NCBI GenBank assembly: GCA_946415475.1
Contig: CAMKSQ010000005.1
Coordinates: 1-64,000 of the forward strand
Origin: an uncultured Bacteroidales bacterium
Lineage (GTDB): Bacteria; Bacteroidota; Bacteroidia; Bacteroidales; UBA932
Direction: 5' to 3'
Length of the DNA: 64,000 nucleotides
Below the pieces are notes generated by a model, which did not search any database, had not been told where the DNA came from, and saw only the letters and a program-made list of their open reading frames with translations. The position numbers and the translations under genes are program-made. Shown here piece by piece: positions 52,385-60,416 of this stretch (positions within the stretch are counted from its first letter, which is position 1; every line of letters starts with the position of its first letter).

Positions 52385-52405
52385 ATGAAAAAGAAAAGAA
52401 GCTAA
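52385..52405 (+). pseudogene. Start of an FKBP gene fused to DUF4250 copy 1 (deletion scar)
   Basis: AGATGAAAAAGAAAAGAA here matches the start of the FKBP gene at 59819-59836 exactly; the next bases GCTAATGGACC match the FKBP-DUF4250 junction at 60227-60237. The roughly 390 bp of FKBP between are missing. The result is a six-codon ORF (MKKKRS) overlapping the DUF4250 start. Confidence 0.75.
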
Positions 52406-52590
52406 TGGACCACCTTCCTCTCAGCGATATCCCCATGCTGGTCTCGACCATCAATTTCCTGTTGCGCGACGGGATTTTTGACAACCTGGATCAGATTTGC
52501 TACTGTTTCAACGTGGAGCGGGAGGAGATGGACCGGCTGCTGGCCAGCCAAGGCTACGCCTATCAGGAACAATACAACTGCGTGAAATGA
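52405..52590 (+). CDS. DUF4250 protein, copy 1
   Basis: The 61-residue product MDHLPLSDIPMLVSTINFLL continues with a helix-turn-helix-like pattern (FDNLDQICYCFNVEREEMDR) typical of DUF4250. It differs from copy 2 (60231-60416) at about four residues, so the two arose by recent duplication or one came by transfer. The start overlaps a short upstream stop (TAATG). Confidence 0.8.
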   Translation: MDHLPLSDIPMLVSTINFLLRDGIFDNLDQICYCFNVEREEMDRLLASQGYAYQEQYNCVK

Positions 52591-52700
52591 TTGACAGGTC
52601 CAGCATAGAGCAGGCCTACGCCTTCCTCCACGAACACACCTCTTTCCTGAGCGACATCCAGCATGCAGTGGTAGTCATGGAAGACTGGCTAATGCAATGA
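52587..52700 (+). CDS. Shortened copy of the DUF5053-like gene
   Basis: The 37-residue product starts MIDRSSIEQAYAFLHEHTSF. It joins the first ten residues of its paralogue at 60413 (NAIEQAYAF) directly to the later block FLHEHTAF, then ends after VVMEDWLMQ. About 55 residues are deleted in frame. It overlaps the DUF4250 stop by ATGA as in the other copy. It may still be translated but is probably decaying. Confidence 0.6.
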   Translation: MIDRSSIEQAYAFLHEHTSFLSDIQHAVVVMEDWLMQ

Positions 52701-52746
52701 GTATTTGGCTGTTTGGTTAATTCGGACTCCGGTTGCTCCTGGATAC

Positions 52747-52863
52747 GGCGCAGGTCGGGGTGATCTGGCGCAGGTCAGTTTTTTTATGGGTGACCTGCGC
52801 CGCAAATCTGCCACTCATGCATTCTAATGGCGCCGGTAAGCGCCCTAAAAACTGACCTGCGCC
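52747..52863. repeat. Four GGCGCAGGTC repeats, two direct and two inverted
   Basis: Copies read forward at 52747-52756 and 52767-52777 and reversed at 52791-52801 and 52852-52863. The inner pair forms an 11-bp stem (GGCGCAGGTCA with TGACCTGCGCC) around a T-rich loop; the outer pair can pair instead, giving alternative folds. The first and last copies lie outside genes. No ORF covers it. Confidence 0.7.
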
Positions 52864-52885
52864 AATTTTTATAGAATCTGAAGGG

Positions 52886-53089
52886 CTATACCGGCGCATC
52901 TTCTGTGTCCTCTGCACAAAGCCCGTGCACTTGCATGCAGAACCACTGGTAATACTCCGGCTCCGGATGAATCAGTGAATAGAACGAATCCACCACCTGG
53001 CCATCCCGTACAATCACAACACCTACGGAACATACACTGGACGAACATTCATTCGCCGTCTCGAAATCTATTGCTGCGAAGTCTTTCAT
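52886..53089 (-). pseudogene. Truncated DnaQ-like exonuclease
   Basis: The 67 residues begin MKDFAAIDFETANECSSSVC and keep the DEDD motif I (DFETAN). They match the first 67 residues of the intact gene at 57392-57886 with about ten changes, then end in TAG after EDAPV. The catalytic motifs II and III are gone, so it cannot be an active nuclease. Confidence 0.85.
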
Positions 53090-53111
53090 ACACCAAGGCC
53101 GTCAGTGCCGC

Positions 53112-53225
53112 CTACTTGCGTTTCTTCTTCCTGATTTCCACAATCAGGGAGATAACGCTTACAAATACCCCTAAGACACCAACTAGCAGGAGTATCAGGT
53201 CGAAGTTTTCTTTCAAAAATTGCAT
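53112..53225 (-). CDS. 37-residue single-helix membrane protein
   Basis: MQFLKENFDLILLLVGVLGV is followed by FVSVISLIVEIRKKKRK: one membrane helix and a strongly basic tail, predicted to face the cytoplasm. A TATATTTG box at 53230-53237 ends 4 bp before the ATG, so the message may be leaderless. Function unknown; a small regulatory membrane peptide is possible. Confidence 0.6.
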   Translation of the reverse strand: MQFLKENFDLILLLVGVLGVFVSVISLIVEIRKKKRK

Positions 53226-53229
53226 GGTG

Positions 53230-53237
53230 CAAATATA
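53230..53237 (-). promoter_or_regulatory. Promoter -7 box for the 37-residue membrane peptide
   Basis: The minus strand reads TATATTTG only 4 bp ahead of the start codon. Confidence 0.5.
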
Positions 53238-53246
53238 GCGATTTTT

Positions 53247-55382
53247 CTATTCCGGCAGGTCGCTCTGTTTCAGGAAGCCGGCACGGAGCGTTCTGAAGAC
53301 GCCATTGTCAAACTCCACATCGAAGCTGGTATAATCCTTATTGGCTCCGACAATCTTTCCTTCACCAAAAACGGGGTGGGTGACTGTGTCTCCAAGCTGG
53401 AAAGGGGAGTCGTTGTAATCGGCCCGTTCATCCTCAAAATCCTCGTCCAGCACGTGTGAGAGGTTCTTTGTGCCTTTCCAGAGCTCCGGAGAAATCGCGC
53501 CTTCCGTCACCACCAGCTCCCGCTTAATCTCCGCCAGGAATCGCGACGGGTATTTGTTGGTTTTGGTCGATATGTTGAACCCCTCGGACTCCGTCAGGAA
53601 CAGCGCCTGTTCGGCCCGCGTGATGGCAACGTACATCAATCGACGCTCTTCCTCCTCGCCGTCCTTCTTCCCCTCGCGGATGGTGCGCATGTTCGGGAAA
53701 ATACCTTCGGAAAGGCCGATAATAAACACATACGGGAACTCCAGGCCTTTTGCCTGATGGATGGTCATCAGCTTCAAGGTAGGGGTATCCTTCCGATGGT
53801 CCTCATTGGTATAAAGGGCGATATCCTGCAGATAATCGGCCAGCGTGCTTTCCTCCGGCGTGCGGGTGCTCTCGTAAAAGCGGATCGATGTCAGCAATTC
53901 GTCCAAGTTCTCCAGTCGGTCCTCGTCCTGGTCCTCCCGCACCATCTGCTTATAACCCGATCGGTCCAGCAACCTGTTGAGTAAATCCGAAACCCGGTTC
54001 TCCCGGGCAAACTGCTTCGCATCCTCAATAAGGTCGATAAACCCCGCCGCCTTGGCATCGCCCTGAATCTGCAGGGCACTGTACAGCGAGATACCCTTCA
54101 CCTCGGCCATGGCCCGCACGGCATCCAGAAACTTGCGGCCGAGCTTCCGAGAAGGCACATTGATAATACGCTCGAAGGCCAGATCGTTGTCCTGATTGTT
54201 CACCAGATGAAGGTAGGCGAGGGCATCCTTGATTTCCCTCCGCTCAAAGAAGCGCGTGCCGCCCCAGATGGCATATTCCAGGTGCGCGTTCAGCAGTTCC
54301 TGCTCCAGCGCCCGGGACTGATGGCTGCTGCGGTACAGAATCGCCACGTCATTGGGCTTTCCGCCGTTCTTTAAATAGGCCTTGATCTGGGTCACAATCC
54401 ATTCCATCTCCTCTTTCTCGCTTTTGCCATGGAAGTGAATCACCGCCCGTCCCTCCGGCTTCCGGGTAAAGAGGTCCTTTGGGATGCGGTTCTGGTTGTT
54501 GGCAATCACGCAGTTGGCGATGTCCAGGATGCGAGGCGTGGAGCGGTAGTTTTCGTCCAGGACGATGGTCTTGTCGGCGGCAAACTGCACGAAGAGGTCC
54601 GGCCGGGCACCGCGCCACTGGTAGATGGCCTGGTCCGGATCGCCCACCACAAAGAGGTTCCGATGCTTGGTTGAAAGCCGCTCCACCAGGTCCCAATCGT
54701 CCAGATTACAGTCCTGTGCCTCGTCCACCATAATATAATTGAGCATGCTCTGCCAGTGCTCGCAAGCGTCCGGGAAATGGTCCAGGATGTATTTGGTGAC
54801 GTTCATCAGATCGTCAAAGTCCAGCGCATAATGCTTCATCTGACGGCTCACATAGCCGCAGAGCCGCGAACTCTTGCGCATCTCATCGGAAATCTTGCAT
54901 CCCGGAAGCATGTACGTCTGGATATAACCGTTCAAGGCCTTATCGGCCCCGATGCTCGTCAAAAACTGCTTCACTGTCTTTTCCGTGCGCTTGATGCCCA
55001 TCTCGTCCATCGTCTGCTTGGCGATGGCCTTCGAATCCTCCTCGTCCAGTACGGTAAAGCTCTTGGGGAAGCCCAGCCGATAGATTTCCTGCCGGAGGAA
55101 CTTGACGCAGAACCCGTGCAAAGTGCACACGAAGTCGTTGTAATCGCCGCTCTGCACCATGTTGGATATACGGCTGCGCATCTCGGCGGCGGCCTTGTTG
55201 GTAAAAGTCAGGCAAAGGATATTGGCCGGGTCGATGCCCAGCACATTCACGATATAGGCATAGCGGTGGGTGAGGGCCTTGGTCTTGCCCGTTCCGGCGC
55301 CCGCTACCACGCGTATGCGGCCCTCGGTAGCCCTGACGGCCTCCGCCTGCCTGCTGTTCAGTCCTTTAAAGATATCTTCCAT
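53247..55382 (-). CDS. UvrD/PcrA-type superfamily 1 DNA helicase
   Basis: The 711-residue protein has motifs in order: Q motif LNSRQAEAVRA, Walker A AGAGTGKTKALT, Ia LTFTNKAAAEM, Walker B MVDEAQDCNLDDWD, III GDPDQAIYQWRG, IV DENYRST, V LMTIHQAKGLEFPYVFIIG and VI YVAITRAEQALF. It is a 3'-5' helicase of Rep/UvrD type used in repair and replication restart. The length fits PcrA. It is transcribed alone. Confidence 0.95.
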   Translation of the reverse strand: MEDIFKGLNSRQAEAVRATEGRIRVVAGAGTGKTKALTHRYAYIVNVLGIDPANILCLTFTNKAAAEMRSRISNMVQSGDYNDFVCTLHGFCVKFLRQEIYRLGFPKSFTVLDEEDSKAIAKQTMDEMGIKRTEKTVKQFLTSIGADKALNGYIQTYMLPGCKISDEMRKSSRLCGYVSRQMKHYALDFDDLMNVTKYILDHFPDACEHWQSMLNYIMVDEAQDCNLDDWDLVERLSTKHRNLFVVGDPDQAIYQWRGARPDLFVQFAADKTIVLDENYRSTPRILDIANCVIANNQNRIPKDLFTRKPEGRAVIHFHGKSEKEEMEWIVTQIKAYLKNGGKPNDVAILYRSSHQSRALEQELLNAHLEYAIWGGTRFFERREIKDALAYLHLVNNQDNDLAFERIINVPSRKLGRKFLDAVRAMAEVKGISLYSALQIQGDAKAAGFIDLIEDAKQFARENRVSDLLNRLLDRSGYKQMVREDQDEDRLENLDELLTSIRFYESTRTPEESTLADYLQDIALYTNEDHRKDTPTLKLMTIHQAKGLEFPYVFIIGLSEGIFPNMRTIREGKKDGEEEERRLMYVAITRAEQALFLTESEGFNISTKTNKYPSRFLAEIKRELVVTEGAISPELWKGTKNLSHVLDEDFEDERADYNDSPFQLGDTVTHPVFGEGKIVGANKDYTSFDVEFDNGVFRTLRAGFLKQSDLPE

Positions 55383-55498
55383 GGCGCAATTTTATTCTCG
55401 GGTCATTCATTCTGCTAAGTTACCAATTTTCGCCGAAAATGGGGACTACTCAAAGTACGAAAAGTGCATTTCAGTGTCAATATGTCCGGGAATGTGGC

Positions 55499-55506
55499 TA
55501 TATTTG
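55499..55506 (+). promoter_or_regulatory. Promoter -7 box for the cation efflux gene
   Basis: TATATTTG ends 9 bp before the ATG at 55516, which supports that start over longer in-frame options beginning inside the helicase gene. Confidence 0.6.
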
Positions 55507-55515
55507 TATCGATAT

Positions 55516-56403
55516 ATGAACCGGGAGAAAGAAATATATAAGGTAACCTTGGTGGGGAGCGCCGGCAATCTGGTGCTGCTCACATTCAAGTTCGTGGCCG
55601 GCGTGCTGGGGCACAGCTCGGCCATGGTGGCCGATGCCGTGCATTCGCTATCGGACTTCTTTACCGACCTTATCGTCCTGCTGTTCGTGAAAGTAAGTGC
55701 CAAACCGCAGGATGAGTCTCATGATTACGGTCACGGAAAGTTTGAGACGATAGCAACCCTCTTCATCGGCCTGGCCCTTGTGGGAGCAGCTATCGGCATT
55801 ATCGTTTCCGGCGCCATGAAATTTGCCCACTGGCTGGAAGGAGAGACGCTGGAGGTTCCGGGAAAACTGGCTCTTGTAGCAGCACTGATTTCCATCCTGG
55901 TCAAGGAGGCCCTTTACCGATATACGGCTATAAAAGGGAGGAAATTGAACTCATCGGCCATGGTTGCCAATGCATGGCATCACCGAAGCGATGCGCTTTC
56001 CTCCATCGGCGCGGCTATCGGCATTGGCGGTGCCATCCTGCTGGGAGAGCGCTGGGCCGTGCTGGATCCACTGGCGTCGATTGTTGTGGGTGGAATGCTC
56101 ATGAAAGTGGCCTGGGACCTGTTGAAAGGCAGTTTGGGAGAATTGACGGACCAGTCCCTGCCGGCAGAGGAGGAACGCGAAATCGTCAATATCATTACAT
56201 CGTTCGACGGCGTTTCCGAGCCCCACAACCTTCGTACCCGCCACATCGGGAACCGCATTGCCATCGAGTGCCACATCCGCATGGACGGAAACCTTTCTCT
56301 GAGCGCCGCGCATGAGCAGGTATCGGCCATCGAACGCAAGATCAAAGAGCGTTTCGGTCGCGAGACCTTGGTCACCATCCACATGGAGCCTGAGAAACAG
56401 TAA
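55516..56403 (+). CDS. Cation diffusion facilitator family transporter
   Basis: The 295-residue protein has six helices with metal-site residues in MVADAVHSLSDFFTDLI (helix 2), HDYGHGKFE and NAWHHRSDALSS (helix 5), and a C-terminal cytoplasmic domain (HNLRTRHIGNRIAIECHIRM). It exports divalent metals such as Zn, Fe, Co or Mn in exchange for protons. The particular metal is not readable. Confidence 0.93.
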   Translation: MNREKEIYKVTLVGSAGNLVLLTFKFVAGVLGHSSAMVADAVHSLSDFFTDLIVLLFVKVSAKPQDESHDYGHGKFETIATLFIGLALVGAAIGIIVSGAMKFAHWLEGETLEVPGKLALVAALISILVKEALYRYTAIKGRKLNSSAMVANAWHHRSDALSSIGAAIGIGGAILLGERWAVLDPLASIVVGGMLMKVAWDLLKGSLGELTDQSLPAEEEREIVNIITSFDGVSEPHNLRTRHIGNRIAIECHIRMDGNLSLSAAHEQVSAIERKIKERFGRETLVTIHMEPEKQ

Positions 56404-56474
56404 ATGTTAAGCCGCGATTGCAAAAAATCGCCATTCGTGTCCGGCGTTCTGCTACAATTCAATGTATTTTTGCG

Positions 56475-56482
56475 TAACTTTG
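56475..56482 (+). promoter_or_regulatory. Promoter -7 box for the 56498 phosphoesterase
   Basis: TAACTTTG lies 15 bp before the ATG at 56498. Confidence 0.55.
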
Positions 56483-56497
56483 AAAAACGACCGAGCA

Positions 56498-57316
56498 ATG
56501 AAAACATATACCCTTGGAATAGCCCTTATGTTGACAGCAGCCTGCAACTCTTTTGAGCCTTTCACCTTCGTTCAGATGAGCGATACCCAGATAGGCTTTA
56601 TCGACAAGTCCGAGGGGTACTCCCACTCGGATTCCCTGATGAAGGCGGCGGTGGTGGCCTCCAATGCCCTTTCGCCAGCCTATGTCTTTGTGACGGGGGA
56701 CCTCGTGGATAACCCCACCGACCCCGTGCAGGATTCCGTGTATAGGACAAGGCTCTCTGAGATTGAAGCGCCCGTCTATACCGTCCCTGGGAACCATGAC
56801 TATATGGGATTCACGCGCGAGAAACAGAAGGCCTACATCGCGCTCCGGGGATATGACCGTTTCTCCTTCCGGGACAGGGGTTGTGCCTTCATCGGGATGG
56901 ACTCCAACTGCATCAAGGACGGTGTGACGGAGGCCGAGGCTGAGCAGTGGGACTGGCTCGTCAGGGAGCTGGATGCGGCGAAGGGATGCCGGTACACCTT
57001 CGTGTTCCTCCATTGCCCCATCGTCAGGGAGAGCCTGGACGAGAAAGAGGACTACTTCAACTTCTCCATGGAGCAGAGGCAGAAGTATCTCTCGCTTTTC
57101 AAGGAAAAGGGCGTGGATGTGGTCTTTGCCGGTCACACCCACCAGGACTATGATGCCGTCATTGAAGGGATACACCTTGTGACTGCCGGGCCGGTCTGCA
57201 ATGCCCTCGGGCACGGGACGCCAGGATACAATGTAGTCAAGGTAGGGGAGGGCGGAGTCGAGGTGAACTATACGCCTACCCCCGGGGTGGACCCTTCATA
57301 TTGCGTTTTCAAGTAG
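56498..57316 (+). CDS. Calcineurin-like phosphoesterase lipoprotein
   Basis: The 272-residue protein begins MKTYTLGIALMLTAACNS, a lipobox-type signal. Metallophosphoesterase ligands are FVQMSDTQIGFID, VTGDLVDNP, VPGNHDYMGF, LHCPIV and VFAGHTHQD. It is smaller than the two phosphoesterases of the 18-23 kb block and lacks their Ig-like cap. It would hydrolyse a phosphomono- or diester outside the inner membrane. Confidence 0.88.
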   Translation: MKTYTLGIALMLTAACNSFEPFTFVQMSDTQIGFIDKSEGYSHSDSLMKAAVVASNALSPAYVFVTGDLVDNPTDPVQDSVYRTRLSEIEAPVYTVPGNHDYMGFTREKQKAYIALRGYDRFSFRDRGCAFIGMDSNCIKDGVTEAEAEQWDWLVRELDAAKGCRYTFVFLHCPIVRESLDEKEDYFNFSMEQRQKYLSLFKEKGVDVVFAGHTHQDYDAVIEGIHLVTAGPVCNALGHGTPGYNVVKVGEGGVEVNYTPTPGVDPSYCVFK

Positions 57317-57391
57317 AGAGGGAACAAGAAGAGGAGCGTTTTTGAGAACGAAACACAGGGTTTTGCGCATGAGTCCAGAACTTACCCATTT

Positions 57392-57886
57392 TTACAGTAT
57401 CTTTAGCGCTATCGCTGCGCAGGCTTCAGCATCCGCCAGCGCATGGTGATGCCGGGTTAAATCATACCCGCAAGCGGCAGCCACGGTCTGCAACTGATGG
57501 TTGGGGAGCGTGCCATGGAAATGCCGTCGCGCAGTGACCAGCGTGTCGAAAAACTCGTAGTCCGGGTAATCCATCCGATACACCTTGAAGACCTCCCTCA
57601 GGCATCCTTCGTCGAAAGGGGAGTTGTGCGCCACAAGCGGCAGTCCTTCAATCATGGGTTCAATCTGTGCCCACACATCCGGGAACACCGGTGCATCGTC
57701 CGTATCCTCCGGCCCTAGCCCATGAACCTGCTGGCAGAACCACTGGTAATAGTCCGGTTCAGGGTGAATCAGGGAATAGAACGAGTCTACAACCTCACCA
57801 CCGCGTACAATCACCACGCCCACGCTGCATACGCTGCATCGGCACTCGTTGGCCGTCTCAAAGTCTATTGCCGCAAAATCAGTCAT
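57392..57886 (-). CDS. DnaQ-like 3'-5' exonuclease
   Basis: The 164-residue DEDDh exonuclease has motif I AAIDFETANE, motif II VAHNSPFDEGC and motif III HHALADAEACAAIA. The size is that of stand-alone DnaQ/epsilon-like nucleases. A truncated relative lies at 52886-53089. Its ATG overlaps the end of the WYL remnant. Confidence 0.9.
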   Translation of the reverse strand: MTDFAAIDFETANECRCSVCSVGVVIVRGGEVVDSFYSLIHPEPDYYQWFCQQVHGLGPEDTDDAPVFPDVWAQIEPMIEGLPLVAHNSPFDEGCLREVFKVYRMDYPDYEFFDTLVTARRHFHGTLPNHQLQTVAAACGYDLTRHHHALADAEACAAIALKIL

Positions 57887-58024
57887 AATTCTTAACCATC
57901 TCTTTTACTTCACAAGCAATCTCATCCCGGAACCAGTCAGGGGTAAGTACTTTCACAGCTAAGGGTGCGCCACAAAAGTGGTGGGTTCATCCCGCCAGAT
58001 GCTCTGGTAAGTCAGTTGCGCGCG
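57879..58024 (-). pseudogene. WYL-domain regulator remnant in two frames
   Basis: Two short stretches look like pieces of a WYL domain. One frame (57959-58024) reads AQLTYQSIWRDEPTTFVAHP then stop, like the WYL start. Another frame (57879-57971) reads LAVKVLTPDWFRDEIACEVK and EMVKNYD then stop, like the WYL C-terminus. The WYL core between them is missing. The assignment rests on pattern resemblance only. Confidence 0.5.
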
Positions 58025-58136
58025 GCTCCTGCTGCATTGCCTCTTCATGGATGTTGCAGGCTGTGCCACCAATGATTATGTAGTTCTTCTCCATCCCGGA
58101 GAAGAACTCTCTGAAAATATCTAATCCTCTAACCAT
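57987..58136 (-). pseudogene. AbiEii-like nucleotidyltransferase toxin, truncated to 49 residues
   Basis: The ORF starts MVRGLDIFREFFSGMEKNYI and continues IIGGTACNIHEEAMQQEPRA, the N-terminus of AbiEii/AbiGii-family nucleotidyltransferases (GGTA with a later xDxD active site). After TDL the reading enters the WYL remnant and stops, so the catalytic acids are lost. The start lies inside the last codons of the gene at 58121, as in intact AbiE operons. Confidence 0.65.
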
Positions 58137-59101
58137 GTCATTTCTTCAATCAATGATTTTAGTTCTTTTTGTACACGTTCATCGCTACTGTCTCTTAGGG
58201 ACAAATATAGGGACAATTTATCAACGAGAAAATTCTTTGCAAGGTTGCCTGGATTGTACATCCATACCTGTACCTCATTTTCACCGTGCGTGGGATCTGT
58301 AGACTGTTTGATGGCTCTGTACTCCTTGGGGCCGATAGCAACCATCTTGTGATTGGCTTCCAGCAGCATCCCATATTCCGACAGTGCGTTTTGTCCGCAA
58401 ATAAGTCCTTGCGGTTCATTGTCAGTGTAGACAGTTTTAAGCACCGGGCTTCTCAAAAGTTCACAGGCTGTCATCCATAATGCTTTTCCAGACTGTACAA
58501 ACCTTAAGTGCTTTGCTTTATTTCCGACAAATTCTACTAATCCGCTGGAGGTGAGCCATTTGATTGCGCGAGTGACGTTTGCTGTAGAGGCTCCGATAAG
58601 CCCGGCTATCTCTTTTCCGGTTTTCTCATGCAGCAGAGCAACCTCCAAGTGGTATAGAATAATCAGTTGCGCTGTCGCAGGAATGGTCTCCGTTTCGGTT
58701 GTTTCCTTTTGTGTTTTTCCTAAATCGATCAGCAAGGATGGGAGGAACAATTGTTTACCCGGAACGATAAAATTCACACGGTGCTTAGTCAACCTATGTG
58801 CATTGTAGGATACCAGGCTCTCCATGACGAATACAGGTAGAAGGCCTGTCATCTGCTCTAATGCCAGTGCCCTTTTGGAATACTGCAAGGGCGTACATTC
58901 TGCATCCTTGTCCACAAAAGCAAAACAAATATTCCGGCCAAATAAAGCGCCTGTACGCAGTTCATAGGCTCCTGTAATATACAGGGGTAGTTTGCTCTTT
59001 ACCTCTTTCTCAAGTGGTGTAAGCGTCACTTTTTCTCCTGTAAGGAGCTCAATGTAATAGGCAGTATTAGTAATAATTTCTCTCATTATGCACGATTTCA
59101 T
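58121..59101 (-). CDS. AbiEi-like winged-helix antitoxin candidate
   Basis: The 326-residue cytoplasmic protein has a central winged HTH at about residues 135-195 (ALLHEKTGKEIAGLIGASTA, then NVTRAIKWLTSSGLVEF). The flanking regions resemble the N- and C-terminal parts of antitoxins that pair with AbiEii nucleotidyltransferases. Its last bases overlap the start of the toxin stub. With the toxin broken, it is now an orphan, which may still repress its own TATATTTG promoter. A second start at 59086 is possible. Confidence 0.6.
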   Translation of the reverse strand: MKSCIMREIITNTAYYIELLTGEKVTLTPLEKEVKSKLPLYITGAYELRTGALFGRNICFAFVDKDAECTPLQYSKRALALEQMTGLLPVFVMESLVSYNAHRLTKHRVNFIVPGKQLFLPSLLIDLGKTQKETTETETIPATAQLIILYHLEVALLHEKTGKEIAGLIGASTANVTRAIKWLTSSGLVEFVGNKAKHLRFVQSGKALWMTACELLRSPVLKTVYTDNEPQGLICGQNALSEYGMLLEANHKMVAIGPKEYRAIKQSTDPTHGENEVQVWMYNPGNLAKNFLVDKLSLYLSLRDSSDERVQKELKSLIEEMTWLED

Positions 59102-59117
59102 TATATATGAAACTGTG

Positions 59118-59125
59118 CAAATATA
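59118..59125 (-). promoter_or_regulatory. Promoter -7 box for the AbiEi-like gene
   Basis: The minus strand reads TATATTTG 16 bp before the start at 59101. Confidence 0.5.
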
Positions 59126-59151
59126 ATGAATTTATTTTGATTTCCAAACAA

Positions 59152-59562
59152 TTATATTTTGATGACCTTTGCAAAACTCTCCGGCAGACACACGTTCTCA
59201 AGAGCAACCGCCTCGCTGAACAGCGGGGCGATTGCTTTGTCCCGGAATCCGGCAATGCCACAGCCGATGCGCGTTACATAGAAGAACAGCTCCGGATGCT
59301 CCTTCGCGAAAGCAATGAAAGAAGAAACGTACGGCTCGATGGTCTCCACGCCGCCTTGCATAGTGGGGATGGCGTAGCTCTGGCCACGGAGGCCGACACC
59401 GCAGCCCATTACGGCTCCGAACTTTTTCCAAGCAGCAAACGCCGCACCGCCTCCGTGCATTCCTTCCAGATTCGATCCAAATACAAACACCTCATCGGCC
59501 TTCAGTTCCGATATCATGTCCGGCGTAAAGTCCGGACGCTCAATTTCATTGTACGTTCTCAT
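59152..59562 (-). CDS. Macro-domain-like protein (A1S_2505-type)
   Basis: The 136-residue protein starts MRTYNEIERPDFTPDMISEL. EVFVFGSNLEGMHGGGAA, GQSYAIPTMQGG and YVTRIGCGIAGFRDKAIAPL match a small family related to macro domains and found in phages and bacteria. Members may bind ADP-ribose-like ligands. A second, fragmentary copy of its C-terminus lies at 60662-60730. The ATG at 59562 gives the family N-terminus; upstream in-frame ATGs lie inside another ORF. Confidence 0.7.
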   Translation of the reverse strand: MRTYNEIERPDFTPDMISELKADEVFVFGSNLEGMHGGGAAFAAWKKFGAVMGCGVGLRGQSYAIPTMQGGVETIEPYVSSFIAFAKEHPELFFYVTRIGCGIAGFRDKAIAPLFSEAVALENVCLPESFAKVIKI

Positions 59563-59608
59563 ATTGTACACGAAGGTACAAAGAATTCCTGGAAAAGCCG
59601 CGGAAAAT

Positions 59609-59722
59609 CTACGGTTCCGTGACCACGTTCTCATGGCTATTATTGCAAAAAGCGAAGGCACCTTTCACCAGGAGCACCAGGGCTCCCACATACAAAGCAA
59701 CGGAAATAATAATCTCAAGCAT
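59609..59722 (-). CDS. 37-residue single-helix membrane protein
   Basis: MLEIIISVALYVGALVLLVK is one membrane helix, followed by GAFAFCNNSHENVVTEP. It is the same length as the peptide at 53112-53225 but shows no clear similarity. It lies 46 bp upstream of the macro-like gene in the same direction. Confidence 0.45.
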   Translation of the reverse strand: MLEIIISVALYVGALVLLVKGAFAFCNNSHENVVTEP

Positions 59723-59820
59723 GGCTTACATCATTTGTTGCTGCAAAGCTAATGCTTGCTTGTGCCAAGACATTGCGCAAGCTCTAAATCCCGGAAAAAG
59801 TCGTAAATTCGCATCCAGAG

Positions 59821-60231
59821 ATGAAAAAGAAAAGAACCAACCCCTACAAGGAAGCCAATGAAGCCTTCCTGGCCGTCAAGGCCCAGGAGGAGGGGATTGT
59901 CGCGCTCGATAACGGCGTCCTGTATAAAGTCCTGGAAGAAGGCCACGGCACCAAGAAGCCCACGCCCCGCAGCATCGTCTACGTGCATTACACCGGCCGG
60001 CTGATTGACGGAACCGTCTTCGACACCACGGAAGGGGACCAGCTCCCGGCACTGTTCATGGTGGGCGACCTCATCATGGGCTGGCAAATCGCCCTTACAC
60101 GTATGCACGAGGGCGATAAATGGGAAGTGTACATCCCCGCCAAGTGGGGCTATGGTTCCATGAAGATGGACGATATCCCGGCCCATTCCACGCTCATTTT
60201 CGAACTCCAATTAGTCAAGATAGAACGCTAA
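59821..60231 (+). CDS. FKBP-type peptidyl-prolyl cis-trans isomerase
   Basis: The 136-residue protein has no signal peptide. Core FKBP motifs are SIVYVHYTGRLIDGTVFDTT, GWQIALTRMHEGDKWEVYIP and KWGYGSMKMDDIPAHSTLIF. It catalyses proline isomerisation or acts as a chaperone in the cytoplasm. Its stop overlaps the DUF4250 start by one base, so three genes (FKBP, DUF4250, DUF5053-like) are coupled. Confidence 0.92.
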   Translation: MKKKRTNPYKEANEAFLAVKAQEEGIVALDNGVLYKVLEEGHGTKKPTPRSIVYVHYTGRLIDGTVFDTTEGDQLPALFMVGDLIMGWQIALTRMHEGDKWEVYIPAKWGYGSMKMDDIPAHSTLIFELQLVKIER

Positions 60232-60416
60232 TGGACCATCTCCCGCTCAGCGATATTCCCATGCTGGTCTCGACGATTAACTTCCTCCTAAGGGATGAGA
60301 TCTTCGAGAACCTGGACCAGATTTGCTACTGCTTCAACGTGGAACGGGAGGAGATGGACCGGCTGCTGGCCAGCCAGGGCTATGCCTATCAGGAACAACT
60401 CAACTGCGTGAAATGA
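60231..60416 (+). CDS. DUF4250 protein, copy 2
   Basis: The 61-residue product is nearly identical to copy 1 (DEIFENLDQ here, DGIFDNLDQ there). Here it is embedded in an intact FKBP-DUF4250-DUF5053-like operon, so this is likely the parental arrangement. The HTH-like pattern might bind nucleic acid; function is unknown. Confidence 0.82.
   Translation: MDHLPLSDIPMLVSTINFLLRDEIFENLDQICYCFNVEREEMDRLLASQGYAYQEQLNCVK

Noticed and set aside
52747..52863. CRISPR array or integron attC sites
   Set aside because: Only four short copies in mixed orientation, no spacer regularity, no integrase or cas genes.
55270..55515. Extended N-terminus of the cation efflux protein
   Set aside because: It begins inside the helicase gene; a -7 box 9 bp before the ATG at 55516 and the normal family length support the shorter form.
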